Shown here one piece after another: positions 28,263 through 40,878 of a stretch of 64,000 bases of DNA. How positions within the stretch are numbered: position 1 is the stretch's first letter; every line of letters begins with the position of its first letter. The stretch comes from Cucumis sativus. Lineage: Eukaryota; Streptophyta; Magnoliopsida; Cucurbitales; Cucurbitaceae. The DNA is taken from positions 10,540,001 through 10,604,000 of the forward strand of contig NC_026660.2 of NCBI RefSeq assembly GCF_000004075.3, in the 5' to 3' direction. Made by a program: the position numbers and the translations under genes. The notes under the pieces were generated by a model, which had not been told where the DNA came from, ran no database searches, and saw nothing but the letters and a program-made list of their open reading frames with translations.

Positions 28263-29628
28263 GAATTATGGGGGATTTTAAAACAGGAAAAAGGCTTTTG
28301 AAAACTTGATGGAGCTGTCAAGAAGGGAATACACGTGGTGAAATGAAAAAGAGAAGAGGGAGTAAATGGCCTGGTGGCCATGGGTGGCTGAAGGTGTGCA
28401 GTAGGAAAAAAACAGGGGACGTGAAAGAAAAGAGAAAAAGGAAGGAAACGGTTTATGCAAATTGATGAGGAAATAGGAATGGAGAATCCAAAGCAACACA
28501 TTTTGATTTATCAAAATGACACTTGGCTCTGTTTCTGCATGGGCGCTTCATCAGGTGTCATCCCCTCTGAACCTCTGTCTGTCTTAACTGCAAATTACAC
28601 TTGTGAGTAACACTCTTTTCCTTCATACATGCTATGTTTTTCTTTTCTTTTCTTTCTTTTTTAAATGTGAAAATATTTTTTTTAAAACAAAAAGAAATGA
28701 AATGAAAAATAAGAAATAAAAAGTGAACTCAAATGGTTTTTCTAAAAGTAAAGCTCCTAGATAAATATTCAATGAGCAACTTCGTTAATGTTGAATCAGA
28801 ATCAATTTTTTCCTTTAAAAAGTTAGAGTGCATCATATCCACATTATAAATTTGTCTAAGTATTAGTATACCATGTTTACATAGATTTTTCATTTGATAT
28901 CTATACATTTTCATGAATTCAGCACACACGATTTGACTAGAAATGTCACATTTGGGCACTGTAGTAGGCGTTAATAGATATAAAGGAAACAGTGGATTCT
29001 TTTCTCGATTTGTGTGGCTTCTTTTGCTGTGATTTATTTCTTTTGGGAATGCGTACTCTTCTAAACTATAGTCTACTGTCTGCTAATAAATCATTGTGTC
29101 TTTTTCTTAGTTTTTTTTGTTTTTCTTTGATTAAAAAACAAGTTGACAGAGGTAGAAATACTGTTTAAAGCATGATCAAATAACTCACATAATAAATATA
29201 TATACGGAAATTATTTATAATATATAGAAAAAGAAAAAACAAATTTAAATGGGTCTTGAAAAATTTAATAGTATTTTACTGTGTTTAGTAAAGAGTTTCA
29301 ATTTTTGTTATATCTAAAAATGTCTCAATAATTAAATTGGATCCTAATTTAATTAATTGATCTAAATTTTAGGAAGTTCGAGTCCTAATTAAATTAAGCT
29401 TCTCTTATTATCAAAGCTAGCTTGGAGATATCAATAATTTTTTAACCATTAGTTGGTAAAGTTGATCTTCAATCAGTAGAAGCTGATTTTCAACTAACAT
29501 ATTATTGAACTGATTATGGTTGGTTTAGTCGTTTAAGAGTAAAAGTAAGACAATTGATTAAATAAATTAATTCTCTCAAAATATTTTTAATATTTATCCA
29601 TTTAAAAATTTTCTCATACAAATATAAA

Positions 29629-29906
29629 GGGATAGTTGCAAATTTAACAATTAAATTCAAAATAATTAAGTATATAGCAACATTTTTAAAAAATTACAAA
29701 TATAGCAAAATTTGTCAAATTCTATTAATGATAGAGTCTATCACTGATAGATCATGTTGTAAAAATTGATCTATTCCCGATAGATCATACGAGTCTATCA
29801 GTGATACAAGTCTATCAGTGATAGTTTTGCTATATTTGCAATTTTTTAAAAATGTTGCTATATTCTTAATTATTATTTCTCAAATGGTCATCCATTATAA
29901 TTACCC
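29629..29906. mobile_element. Foldback MITE-like element, family A, copy 2 (best preserved)
   Basis: The left arm contains AATAATTAAGTATATAGCAA and ATTACAAATATAGCAAAA. The right arm, reverse-complemented, contains AATAATTAAGAATATAGCAA and ATTGCAAATATAGCAAAA, so the arms are almost identical over about 90 bases. The ends read GGGATAGTTG and ATTACCC. The centre carries repeated TCTATCAGTGATAG and TCTATCACTGATAG palindromes. No coding sequence is present. Confidence 0.75.
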
Positions 29907-30099
29907 TAATATTAAACTAACTTCTCTCGTTCTCCAAGTCGTCGATAAGACTTAATCTTTTGTTCAACTATGCGCTACTAATTGAAAAAAGTTGAGAAGG
30001 ATCCATTCGAAGATTCTCATGATTTTAGGCTTCACATACAAAGCCAAAATACAAGCCCACACCCTAATCAAATCCAACCTTTTTTTAAAGTTAAATATG

Positions 30100-30340
30100 G
30101 TGGGATAATTATAATTGATAACAATTTTATGAATAATTATTAAATATATAATATTATTTTAAAAGATTATAAATATAACAAAATTTATCTGTGAAATTTT
30201 TGATGATAGACTCTTATGGTTTAAGAGTGATAGACTTAGACAGATTTTGCTATATTTACTAATTTTTTAAAATATCGTTATATACTTAGTTATTTTGAAT
30301 CTAATGGTTATATTTATAACTATTCTAATAACATATCTAG
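30100..30340. mobile_element. Foldback MITE-like element, family A, diverged copy
   Basis: It starts GGTGGGATAATTATAA, carries ATTATAAATATAACAAAATTT on the left, GATAGACT in the centre and TTTTGCTATATTTACTAATT on the right. This is the family A order with more substitutions. Confidence 0.5.
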
Positions 30341-30371
30341 ATTTAGTGAACTTTTGAAATTATAAATTTGA

Positions 30372-30560
30372 TTTAAATAGTTGTAAATATAGTAATTAAA
30401 TTCAAAATATTAGCATGTATAGTAAGATTTTTAAAAAAAATTATAAATATAATAAAATTTGTCAAAGCCTACAATGATAACCCTTTTAAAAACATTCACC
30501 TAGAAGCCTAATAGGCTTTATTATATTTTCAATTTTAAAAAAATATTGTTATATATCTAA
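30372..30560. mobile_element. Foldback MITE-like element, family A, strongly decayed copy
   Basis: TAGTTGTAAATATAG and AATTATAAATATAATAAAAT on the left face TTATTATATTTTCAATTTT on the right. The central palindromes are mostly lost. Confidence 0.4.
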
Positions 30561-31671
30561 TATAAATTTAAAAAATTTAAGATTTTATAAGACCAAGTTT
30601 AAATATATCTTATAAATTAGGTTCTTTTTTAATTTAAATATAACATTTCAAAACTTATTAAATATAAAATTGAAAGTTTGAGTACCTATTAAAGATTAGA
30701 CATTTACCACCATATTAAACCTTTTTGGAAAAAGTTTAGAGATTACATAGATAGGGTTGGCAGCATATTCTCAAAATTACTAAACTTACAGTTTACCACT
30801 GTTTTTTCTCTCTCTCTCTCTTCAACTTTTTTTTTTAATGTATAATTTTTTACGCAATTAAAATACACAATCCAACAAAAATAATAAATAAATAAATAAA
30901 ATTTAGGGTTTATGGAGAAAAAAACGTTTTTGAACCGTAATAGTTGTTACAACCACATTACTAGGCTTTCAATTTGATTAACCAATTATTAAACTTGTGA
31001 ACTTTAATAACTAACCTCCTAAGCATTGGAAAAAATACGTATCTTTAGATGGGTATTAATAATTTTGTTGTTTTTCTCAAATTTCTATGAATTCTGTAAG
31101 TTTCAAAAACTATATAATTGGCGTCCAGTTAAAAATAATGTAATTTTTTTTCTAGTATTAAGAATTTGAATAATTTCTTCAACAATTTTTGTAGTTTGAA
31201 AAATTGATTTAATCAACACTTATCAATGTAGTTTGTGGTCAATTGTTGTACTTTGTCATGTAGTGAGAGTTTGATTGCAACAAAATTTTGAAATTTTTTA
31301 TGAGTTTTTCTTAACCACTGTAACGTACGATTAAGTACTATTTTAAATAACCAACACGAAATTCTATCTATCTTCATTTAGGTGATCGATCAATTAAAAA
31401 TTTTATTACATCAATCTTATGTTATGTCCGTTTTCTCCTCGTGGATTTAAAGGTAAATTTGACATCGAGATTGATAAAGCCCTTGTAAATAATTTTGAGT
31501 TTATTATTATTTTATTTCGAGACTATGTTTCTACGATGATGTTAAATCTTGATTTTAAAATTTTAAATCATTAAAATGAAATTCAAAATCTATGGCAAAT
31601 AATAAAATTACTAAAAATATTTATAAAACTAACAAAATTTCATATTTAATTAGAAGGTGTATGATATGAGG

Positions 31672-31860
31672 TAATGAGTGAATTACTATAGTCCTAGTTT
31701 ATTATACTTGAGTTATAATAGATTGTATTTAAAGCGTAAATTATTTTAGTTTGAATTATAACAATACGCATTTGTAGATTATTTTAGTTTAAAAACGAAA
31801 TAGCAAGCAAATAATTAAGAAAATGTCAAATAGTAAAAACCGTAGTAAATGTGAGTTTTT
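31672..31860 (+). repeat. Dispersed repeat family E, forward copy
   Basis: Blocks in order: AATGAGTGAATTACTATAG, GTTATAATAGATTGTATTT, ATTATTTTAGTTTGAATTAT, CGAAATAGCAAGCAAA and AATAGTAAAAACCG. The reverse complement of 38939-39147 shows the same blocks in the same order. Non-coding; probably a non-autonomous transposon or its end. Confidence 0.55.
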
Positions 31861-32051
31861 GAAACAGTGTTTACGGAAGTTAATTGATAATTTTTAAATA
31901 ATATTTATTGTAACTAGATGTGATTATTATGATCTTGCAAAATTCTCGTTCCAAACGACTTGTTAGTGTTCATCATCAATAGAAAACGAAATACAAATGT
32001 TTAATAGACTTCTATCAATAAAAAAAGTTGAAAATATAAACAACCTACCAA

Positions 32052-33515
32052 GGTGTGTTTGGGGGAAGGGTTGAGTTATGAAGGGTTAGTGTTATGATAA
32101 ATATAAGTGTTATAATAAATATAAGTGTTGTAATAATATGTGTTTGGGGGAAGAGTTATGTAGGAAGACTTATGAGATGGTTATGATAAAATGTGTTTAG
32201 GATAAGGGTTATGTATGAAGGATTGTGATAAGATGTGTTTGAGGAAAGAGTTATGGATGGACTCTTATGAAATTTATTTTTCTGTACATTTTTTTTTTTA
32301 AATTCGTATTCTAAATCCAACAACATTTTTGTATATTTAATTTACCAAATTATCCTATTTTCATAAAACAATTTTCAATAATTTCTTTAAACGTGACGTC
32401 TATTTCCAACTTTTTTTAAGTTGTCGTTATGTCCGAATAATTTATTGATTTTTTTAAAGAAATGTGTATTCTAAATCCAATACACATATTTATTTGATGT
32501 AATTGTTACGTGCAAGTAAATTATTATTATTTTTTTAAAAAAGTCATATTCTAATTCCATTATACAAATTTTGTATATTTAATTTACTAAATCGTCATTG
32601 TTTTCGTAACACAATTTGCCTTAATTTCTTTAAATAGGATATGAACCTTTTTTTTAAGTAATTGGTTGAATAAATTACTCTTTTTCCTTTTAAAGATAAA
32701 ACATTCTCACTTTTCTTCTTATCTCAATATTATGTTTTTTTTCCTCTTTTTAAATTAAAGAATTGTTGTTCCTAGGAGCAACAAAAATGATAAAAAATTA
32801 TATACGAAAGATATAAAAGATAAAAATTAAGGAGGAAAGAGAAAAAAAAAGTACATTTTGAAAAAGTATATCATAATTTGGTAAAAAAATATATTCAAAC
32901 TTTAATTCAAATAAATAATAAATCAAATTTTGCCCTTATATATTTAAATTTCAAATACTTCAAAAAAATATTTGTTATACATTGTTTTAGGTTGTTTAAA
33001 GATTCAAAAGTTATTTAATTTAACATTAAATTGTTTGATTTTGTTTTAATTTTTTATAAATTTAATAAAATTCATTTTTTAGAAATTTATTTTACTCAAA
33101 TTTATCAGATACATGTAGATTAGATTTAAAATAAAATATTTGAAAAGTGAAAGAAGATTATAAAAAGAAAAACAAATAAAAGACATGAAATAATAAAAAA
33201 ATAAAAAAATAAAAAAAACAAATATGAAAACTAAATGAATGAACTAATCACAATTAATATTTAATTAAAATTAATTTCAAAAATAAAATAAATTAAAAAT
33301 ATTATTTTTAAATTATTAAATTAATTAAAAATAAATGACATTTGATAAATAAAAGAGTAATTTATTTTAAAAAAGTAAAATAGTAAAACTAGGAAGAATT
33401 GAAAATGTAGAATTATGGGGAGTTGACAAAGTAGGATTAGAGAAAAACAAGAGGAAAAAAGAATATGGGTTATGATAAACCTAACCTAACCGCCATAACC
33501 CTTCCCCAAAAGCCT
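32052..33515. mobile_element. DNA-transposon-like element with inverted ends and subterminal repeats, family D
   Basis: The left end GTGTTTGGGGGAAGGGTT is mirrored by the right end AACCCTTCCCCAAAAGC. The left-end motif recurs as variants near 32140, 32193 and 32235 (GTGTTTGGGGGAAGAGTT, GTGTTTAGGATAAGGGTT, GTGTTTGAGGAAAGAGTT). An internal near-palindrome GGGTTATGATAAACC lies just inside the right end. The 1.46-kb interior is AT-rich with no transposase reading frame. Inverted ends plus subterminal repeats suggest a non-autonomous hAT- or PIF-type element; the superfamily is not decided. Confidence 0.55.
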
Positions 33516-33624
33516 CGTCAATATTTACGAGTGCATTAATAAGATAAATTATAAATTATTTAATCCATTATATTATTTAACTCTCTAAATTAATATTTTA
33601 TTTTCAAAGTAAGATATTAAGCGA

Positions 33625-33655
33625 AAGAGAGATAGAGATAGAGATAGAGAAGGAG
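33625..33655. repeat. (GAGATA)n microsatellite
   Basis: GAGAGATAGAGATAGAGATAG followed by GA-rich sequence; a short imperfect hexamer array. Confidence 0.85.
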
Positions 33656-33758
33656 AAAAGTGAGAATATTGAGATATTTATTCATTTATTAAAAAAAAAA
33701 GGAAAAGGATGTGAGGAAAGTTAGGATGAAAAGTGAAAGAGTTGGCATTGGGAAAGAA

Positions 33759-33786
33759 CAGCCACAGCCACAGCCAAAGCCACACG
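33759..33786. repeat. (CAGCCA)n microsatellite
   Basis: Four imperfect CAGCCA units. On the minus strand they account for the repeated Leu-Trp in a spurious 100-codon frame. Confidence 0.8.
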
Positions 33787-35828
33787 CAAAAGAAGGAGCG
33801 TGTTAGAAAGTAGAAAGTGTTTAGATTCATTAGCTGTCTGTCGGTGCTCGCCTGCTCGGACCCATTGGATCCGAACCGACCCTTCAACTTACCCAATCCT
33901 ATGAACCGACGGACTATTCTCTTCACCCTTTTTTTCTCTCCTTTCTCTCTTTTCTTTTTTCGTTCATAAAATGCTAACATCCTTTTACCTTAACACTTTA
34001 TTTATTTTTTTATTTTGATTTTGTTAGTTTCTTTTTTTAATATAACCAATTAAACCAAATTGTTTATAAATATGGTAAAATTATACAATGATAGACTATT
34101 ATTTATATGTTTATATTATCGTAGATTTAGTACGATATATTTTGATACACTGTGATATGTTTTTATAAATAGAAAAAATTGATAAGCTATTTACATTTTA
34201 GAGAACAAAATTTTTAATTGACAATTTGTATTACACTTTATATTTATTTGATACTGTTTTTTTTATAATTTTCTTTTCTATACTTGTTATAGTATTTTTA
34301 GGTTTCATATTTAGTATATATTTTTTCTGAGAAAGAGAGTGCATTTTCCTACATTTAGTGAAGTTAAAAAATTACAATAAATAAATAAACTATCTCAATT
34401 TTAGTTATTTCACAAATTCGAGAGCAAATAGGATGATTTGAGTTTTGACATTAAATAACTTTCTTTGTAAGCCTACGGTTGTCAAACTAAAGTGGTTTTT
34501 TTACCAAAATCTTATTGTTTTTTCGTTTTTGTTGCTTCGTCTCATAATTAAATTTATATCAATAATAGTATTTAGTCACGTAATAATTATCTTCCAATTT
34601 ATCTATACATTCATTTTTAAACCTTTGTACATTTTTTCGAATCTTAAAACATAACGGAGAATAAAATTTAAAACTATGGACAAATTTAAATTATATAGAC
34701 GAATATCATGGGAGATTTTAATAGATAAAACAACTCCAATAAACATCTCTCTTTATTTAAAGTTTCAAATATTTCTGGATTTATGGAATCTAATGCGATC
34801 TCACCTACTAAAGAAATGTATATATATACAATTGAAAATTTTGTGAATGTTTCCCAATTGCTGAAATTTATTTATTTAAATGTGGCTTAACCACTAAATT
34901 AGTGTAAAACAACTGTGGTTCGAGAAGAAAGAATATAGAATTTATTTTATTTATTTATTTAAAATATAATAAGCTATAAAAGACAAAAATTAACAAATCA
35001 TCAATATTCTTTATTTATAGAACTTTCCCTTTTTATATTCCAAAATGTGAATCCATTCTCTTTATTCACGTGCCAATAATTGTTATTTTTCTAATCTCAT
35101 CCTTTCTTCTTCTACTCACCATCGTTTTAATATTCAAATTCTACCAAATGATATTTATTTTAGTCATGAGTTTAGCTCAATCAGCATCGATATGCTTTTT
35201 TAAAAAGTCTTTATTTTAAATTTCTCAAATATTTTCACATAGTGGTATATCAAACATGTGTATTTCCAAACATATATAATTCTAGGCATCTCAATATTTC
35301 GGTTACTGCATTTTCGAGAAGTAAACGACCTCTTAATTTTTTTAAAGAAAGAAATGCCAATATTATTGTTTTTGGTGGAATTAAAGTCAACGAGATGAGT
35401 TACTCATGAATATATGACACAATTACATGGTAGTAAAAAAAATCTTCCACATGTTCTTGTGCATGAAACTGAGCTATATGTTATTTTGTTTTATAGACAC
35501 ACCTTCCTTCATCTTTCTTAGTACTAAGGAAATATAGGTTCATTTTTTTCCAACTAACGGTATGACTTATAAAGTCTTCATACCTGTAAAGCCTTTATAA
35601 GGTTGTAAAGACTTTTAAAGTCTTCACAAGGTTAAACAAGTGTCAAATAGAAAAGAAGTTCAACTCAATTGATATTGGTGTGTGCTTTTAAAGATTAATT
35701 GAGAGATTTGTAGTTCAAACTCCACACTACCGCTAGTACTGGAAAAGGTGTCAAATCATAGAAGCTTATGATCAAATTGTAATACATTTTCTCTATTTTA
35801 GGGTGAATTCTAATATTTCAGTCACTAA

Positions 35829-36250
35829 TTTTATGAGAAAAGACACCATTTTAAAACATGACAATGATGACTGGCAACAGTGACAATAGGTCTATGGTTA
35901 AAGAAAACTACAAAAGAGGAATCAAACAGAGGATAAATAAGATGAAGAAATTATGGCAACACTTCCAATCTCATGTCATGCTGTTCTATTTTTGTTAGGT
36001 CAAGGTCGATCGGCTGATAATCAAAACAGTTGAGGAAATACTACATTTGCTTTTATGAGAAAAGACACCATTTTAAAACGTGATAACGATGACAAGCGAC
36101 AACGACAAGAAATAGAGAAATTCATAAAAGAACGAAGTTATATCAACACTCCTAATCACATATTATTTCAATATTTTATAATTAGGTAAAGATCGATTAA
36201 CAATAAAGAGGGTTGAGGAGAGATTACTTTGAACCCTATTCAAATGTCAA
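35829..36250. repeat. Two-copy tandem duplication, unit about 222 bp
   Basis: TTTTATGAGAAAAGACACCA begins at 35829 and again at 36051. Downstream, matching blocks follow in both: ATTTTAAAAC(A/G)TGA, GGTCAAGGTCGATC against GGTAAAGATCGATT, and GTTGAGGAAATACTA against GTTGAGGAGAGATTA. Units have drifted by point changes and small indels. No coding potential is seen. Confidence 0.8.
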
Positions 36251-38329
36251 ACGTGCATAACACTTTTTTTTTTTTTAATGAATTTTTAGTTCAATTTGAT
36301 GAAGTTTGATTTAAATTTCTAATTTCTTAATCAAATGTATATGTATTTATTCTAGTGAAATTATGCTTAAATTGTTAATGTAACGGTCAAATGTAAATAT
36401 TCATCACTTCTCTCTTTTTTTTTTCTCTTTCTTATTTTTAGTTACAATATCTCTTTAATTCATTCCTTTAAAATAAATACTTTACTCGGTTTGATTAAGG
36501 ACATTAAACAAGGATTATTTGTGACCAATGATTTCTTCATTTATATTCCTTTTAAAGAATGCAACATCCAACTACACAAGAACACGTACAAGAAAAAGCA
36601 AGAGAAAACTACGTAGGATAAGGAATACTGAAGTGAGAAGACTCTCGATCCTCCAACCTTTTGTGCACAATGCAATAAGCCAAAAGTGTTATAACATCAA
36701 CAAACACGAGAAAAACTGATCACCATCTCTAACTTTTTGGCACGATGCTTTAGCTTTAACCAAAATCAATTAGAATTAAGCGGATCAATAATTTTTTATT
36801 AAATTCTAACAATTAAGAATGAGTAAAATAAATAAAAATATATGATGTCAGTGGCAAATAAAACCCATAAAATAAACGAGCCAAAGTTTATCATTAGTTG
36901 TTAATTTGTAAGTCATTTTGATCATCAACGATTTTAAAATAGAAATGGATACGTAAAAATTCAAAGATTTCAAAATCAACGTATAAATATAATTCAATAT
37001 CATTTTTGTTCTTATTGTTAGTTCAATTAATATAATTCGGAGTTTGTGAAGATTACAAGTTTCAGTGCAGTGGGAGACAAGATTGACGTTTTGTCTCTAA
37101 GCGGGAGATTGATAGAAACTGTTGAGTACAAAACTCCAAGATCTATTGTTCTTAAGCCATAAGTAATAATTTCATTGGCTAATTTGGAGGTGAAATTCAT
37201 CCTCAATAATAAACATTAATAATTAAGAAAAGAGAAGAAAAAAAGTGGCTGCAATTTGTTTGAATTAATGGCCTTTGGCTCTTAGGGAAATTGCAGGACA
37301 CATTTTGTGTGTATGTCGTGAGGCACAAAGTAGTGGAGAGTTGCAATTAAAAATAAAATATGCAGGAGTGAAATCTTATTCGTTCGTGTGACAGTGAAAA
37401 ATTGAGTAAGAGTTTTTTTTGTTGTTTATCTTTAAGTTATCGAGTTTGTTGTGATACTTGAATTCAAATAGTTTTTGTTGAGCTATTTGGAAGAAGAGAT
37501 GTAAGCATATTTAGGGGTCCTTTTCAATCTCTACATAGTAGCTATAATTTGCACTTTGCAGAATACTACTAGACGGTATACTTTTTGATATTGTTTTCTA
37601 TTTTTTTATGTTTTATTATTTACATTTTAGGTCAATGTCGGTCGTGATCGACTCCGAGATTCTTTCCAGATTTTAAAAACACTTTGAAGTCTCAGTCTCT
37701 CTCGGCTAAGTGCATCATCGTGAGAGTGTGTTTTCATTAAAATTTTGAATTTGAGTTTACCTCTTTTGGGTCAAATTTGTCACGAGAGGCCTTATTGGGA
37801 TTTATGTGTTCTAATGTCTTATTTGATACGAGATCATACAATAATCTTGGAATTTTTTCAATTAATATTGCATAACTAATAATTAAATTAATCAGCTAAT
37901 AAATTATGAGACTTTAGAACACATAAATCCATATACTATTTAAATCACACTCTTCAAGCATTTAGGTTAACTGTTTTCGTGTCATCATGACTCCGAGATA
38001 CACTGAGCTAAAAAAATTATGTCAATGATCTCAAGCCAAAGTTGTCTCGAGATGACTCTGAGATAATACTACATAATGATTATATTTTTTAACTCTAATT
38101 CCATGTAATGCTTATGTAGTAGGATCTCGAAACCAGAAGCAACTTTGGCATGGATCATTCATATAATTGGAGAAATGGATAATATGATAGACATAATTTA
38201 ATCATTAACTATGCAATATTAATTTATGTTTTGTTTATTTGTTTTACCTAGAGAGAGAGAAAGAGGGAGTTGAAAAGGACAAGTAATGAAAAAAAATTTG
38301 ATTGTACAGGCTTTAAAACGAGTCCAAAT

Positions 38330-38520
38330 AGGTATGTGGTCTATATTTTTCATGGGCAGAGATGAGTATCGAGCGGGCAGGGTGTGTCGGTCACCGATGA
38401 ATGGGTTTTCATGGGACGATTTCTGATGGTTTCCGAGATGGCCGGTAGATGCCGGCGGTCGCATTTTGTCGAACACATGGGGTTCGCTTCGTGCCTAAAG
38501 CCCGAGGGATTTATAATAAT
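38330..38520. other. G+C-richer island of unknown nature
   Basis: In otherwise AT-rich DNA this stretch has motifs such as GAGCGGGCAGGG, GATGGCCGGTAGATGCCGGCGG and CCCGAGGG. Overlapping frames on both strands (up to about 85 codons) match no family I recognise and lack a clear start context or splice structure. It could be a transposon fragment or an unrecognised small gene. Confidence 0.4.
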
Positions 38521-38938
38521 GTATTGTATATTTTTGTTCCTTTTATTTGGTGTAAAAGAAAAATGTGAGGCCACATGAGCATATGCATATGCAGTGCAAG
38601 ACACAAAGACAGCTCATCGTAAAGCTAATAAAAACACTAAACCCACATGACACTCAAACTCTTTTTCGCATTTCCCATAACCTTCTTTTCTTAGACTTTC
38701 TAATTTTCTTTCTTTCTTTTGGGGTTAACGGTATACATTTCAACTTCAATCATTTCCATTTTTTAGTTTAATAGGAAATTAGTTTCATCCTTCTTTTTAT
38801 ATATATACAGGTTTAAGGTTAGATTCAATTTGTTATTAAATTTTAGAATGTATACTTTTATAGTTAATAAATTTTGCTACACTAAATTCTATTTAAAAAT
38901 ACTCAATTAACTACAATAAACAAAATTATTATTTTAAA

Positions 38939-39147
38939 AATTCTATTTGCCACTGTTTTTACTATTTCACATTCATAATTTTTTTTTGTTTGCTATAATG
39001 TTAACTATTTCATTCTCAAACTATATTAATATACACTACAAACACATGCTATTATAACTTAAATTAAAATAATATACAATCCAATTTCAAATACAAACTA
39101 TTATAATTTAATATTATAATAATTCACTACTTACTCACGTAGCTATG
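38939..39147 (-). repeat. Dispersed repeat family E, reverse copy
   Basis: Read on the minus strand it contains AGTAGTGAATTATTATAAT, TTATAATAGTTTGTATTTG, TATTATTTTAATTTAAGTTA and TGAAATAGTAAAAACAG, collinear with 31672-31860. Confidence 0.55.
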
Positions 39148-40429
39148 TAAAAAATGAGTTATGCTCATTTTGGAAATAGTCTTCAATATTTAAGACAAAT
39201 GTAACCGTCTGTTTTACTTCGAATTATAATTATGAAAATGAAACAATTCTCTCCTTAATTGGTAAATAAATTTAATTATAGTAAATGATAAAACTTCAAG
39301 GTGTAAACCATTTTTAAATATGCATATAACAAAACTTACTTGAATACAGAAGAAGACAAATAAATCATTATTTGAAAACAGAAAAAGAAAAAGAAATCAT
39401 TATTAAAAAATATATTTTTTCAACAAGTATTTTGTTCTTCGGTTAAATAAGTAAATTTGCTCAATAATTTATTTTGGTAATTAACAATAATATGCTGTTG
39501 AAGAATTTAAAACCTTCAAGAATTCGTAAAAATATCAATTGAGCTATTTTTTACCATTAATAATGAAGTGGTACCTAGACACTCATATTTACTCTAATGC
39601 TATTTAAAAAATAAAACAATAAATACTTCTAGCATTTTTTAAACATATTTTAAAAAGTTGGACTACTAAAAATACATTTTCAAAACTAAAATGAAAAATG
39701 AGAAAAATGATTATATAAGAGAAAGTATTCTAGAATTTACCTTTTTAAATAACTTTAATAGTTATCGTTCACATAACCGATAGTGAATCGATTTTTTGCT
39801 GTCTTGGTTATTCTTATGAGCATGAAATAATTAATTTTTTTTTTTTTAAATTCAGAAACGAAACACAAATATTGGTAATTAAAAAAAGTAACTTTTTCTA
39901 ATCCTTAAACGTTTATTTTTCAATAATTTAGTTTTCAAAATTTTATACAAAATAGTAGTATAAAGAATAATTTAATTTAGAAGTTGGGACTATTTATTAT
40001 AGTGAATAAATTGATATTTAGGATGTGATCAACTAGTTCATGTTTTAAACATACATGTAGTTGTTTTTTTACAACCTATTCATCTACCTACATCAATTAA
40101 AATCATTAGCATTAAATTGTTATTAATATTCATGAATTTAGTTATTACAAAATTGAACTAACAACCACTATTATTACACATTACAACTTTCAATTATAGC
40201 AGTCAAATGTATATTTTCAAAACTAAAAATATTTTGATTATTTTCTATAATTCTACGAGTGCCATGCAATGATGGGTATCAAACTTTCAATATTTGATTT
40301 ATGTTTTCGTAAAATTATGCGGTTGAAAATGTTGTCAAAGTATATACCACTTAGATAACACAAACGTTGTAAATATATGAGCAAAGACATAGATTTTTAT
40401 TATAGGTCAAAAGTTTACATGTATTATTG

Positions 40430-40570
40430 TATGCTTTAGAACTTATTGTAAAAATTTACAAATCTAGTAAAATTTTATAGTTTAACGACAACGACATACA
40501 TAGTAGTTTATCACAGCCTATCATTAATAGATAGTAAAGTTTTGGTTCGTTTTGCTGTAATCGAAAACAG
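40430..40570. repeat. Very decayed family A foldback relic
   Basis: AATTTACAAATCTAGTAAAAT on the left, CTATCATTAATAGATAG in the centre and TTCGTTTTGCTGTAAT on the right keep the family order, but with many changes. Confidence 0.3.
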
Positions 40571-40878
40571 TCTTAAATTTTAACCCTCGTTATTTGAAGA
40601 GGAAAGAAATTTAGGTTTGAAGAATATTAGTAGTAAGCAATCCCTAGTCTTATGATTAATGGAGATTAGCAATTTAACATGGCCAATTCTTGAAAGTGTT
40701 AGGACTAAAATTAGATTCGCTAAACTTTTCATTTATTAGGGACATGCATTTGTCTCGCTTCACCTCACCACAATTTAATGACATTTCTTTAGAAAACTTT
40801 AACTAAATTCACAGATTTTCTTTTTTTTCTATTTTCTATTTTCTATTAATTTTCTCTTTTGCTGACAGACCTAGAAAC

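Larger units (their letters stand above)
28520..40860. other. 12-kb gene-poor, AT-rich region with many decayed short elements
   Basis: No gene is supported between the PDAT2 leader and the AXS promoter. Recognisable content: family A foldback elements (29629-30560), family E repeats (31672-31860 and 38939-39147), a longer inverted-terminal-repeat element (32052-33515), microsatellites near 33625 and 33760, a 222-bp tandem duplication (35829-36250) and a G+C-richer island (38330-38520). The remaining short reading frames look random. Confidence 0.65.

Noticed and set aside
33678..33980. 100-codon minus-strand frame with a Leu-Trp repeat
   Set aside because: The Leu-Trp repeat comes from the (CAGCCA)n microsatellite; there is no domain, no splice structure and no plausible start context.
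35641..35760. tRNA-like head (ACTCAATTGATATTGG... GTAGTTCAAACTCC) considered as a SINE
   Set aside because: Box A is poor, and there is no defined tail or target duplication; too weak to list as a feature.
36528..36719. 63-codon basic frame (Arg/Lys-rich)
   Set aside because: Short, AT-driven, no recognised peptide family or signal peptide.
38219..38604. Minus-strand frames in the G+C island considered as a CLE/IDA-like signalling peptide
   Set aside because: No secretory signal and no C-terminal motif of those peptide families; kept only as an unexplained island.
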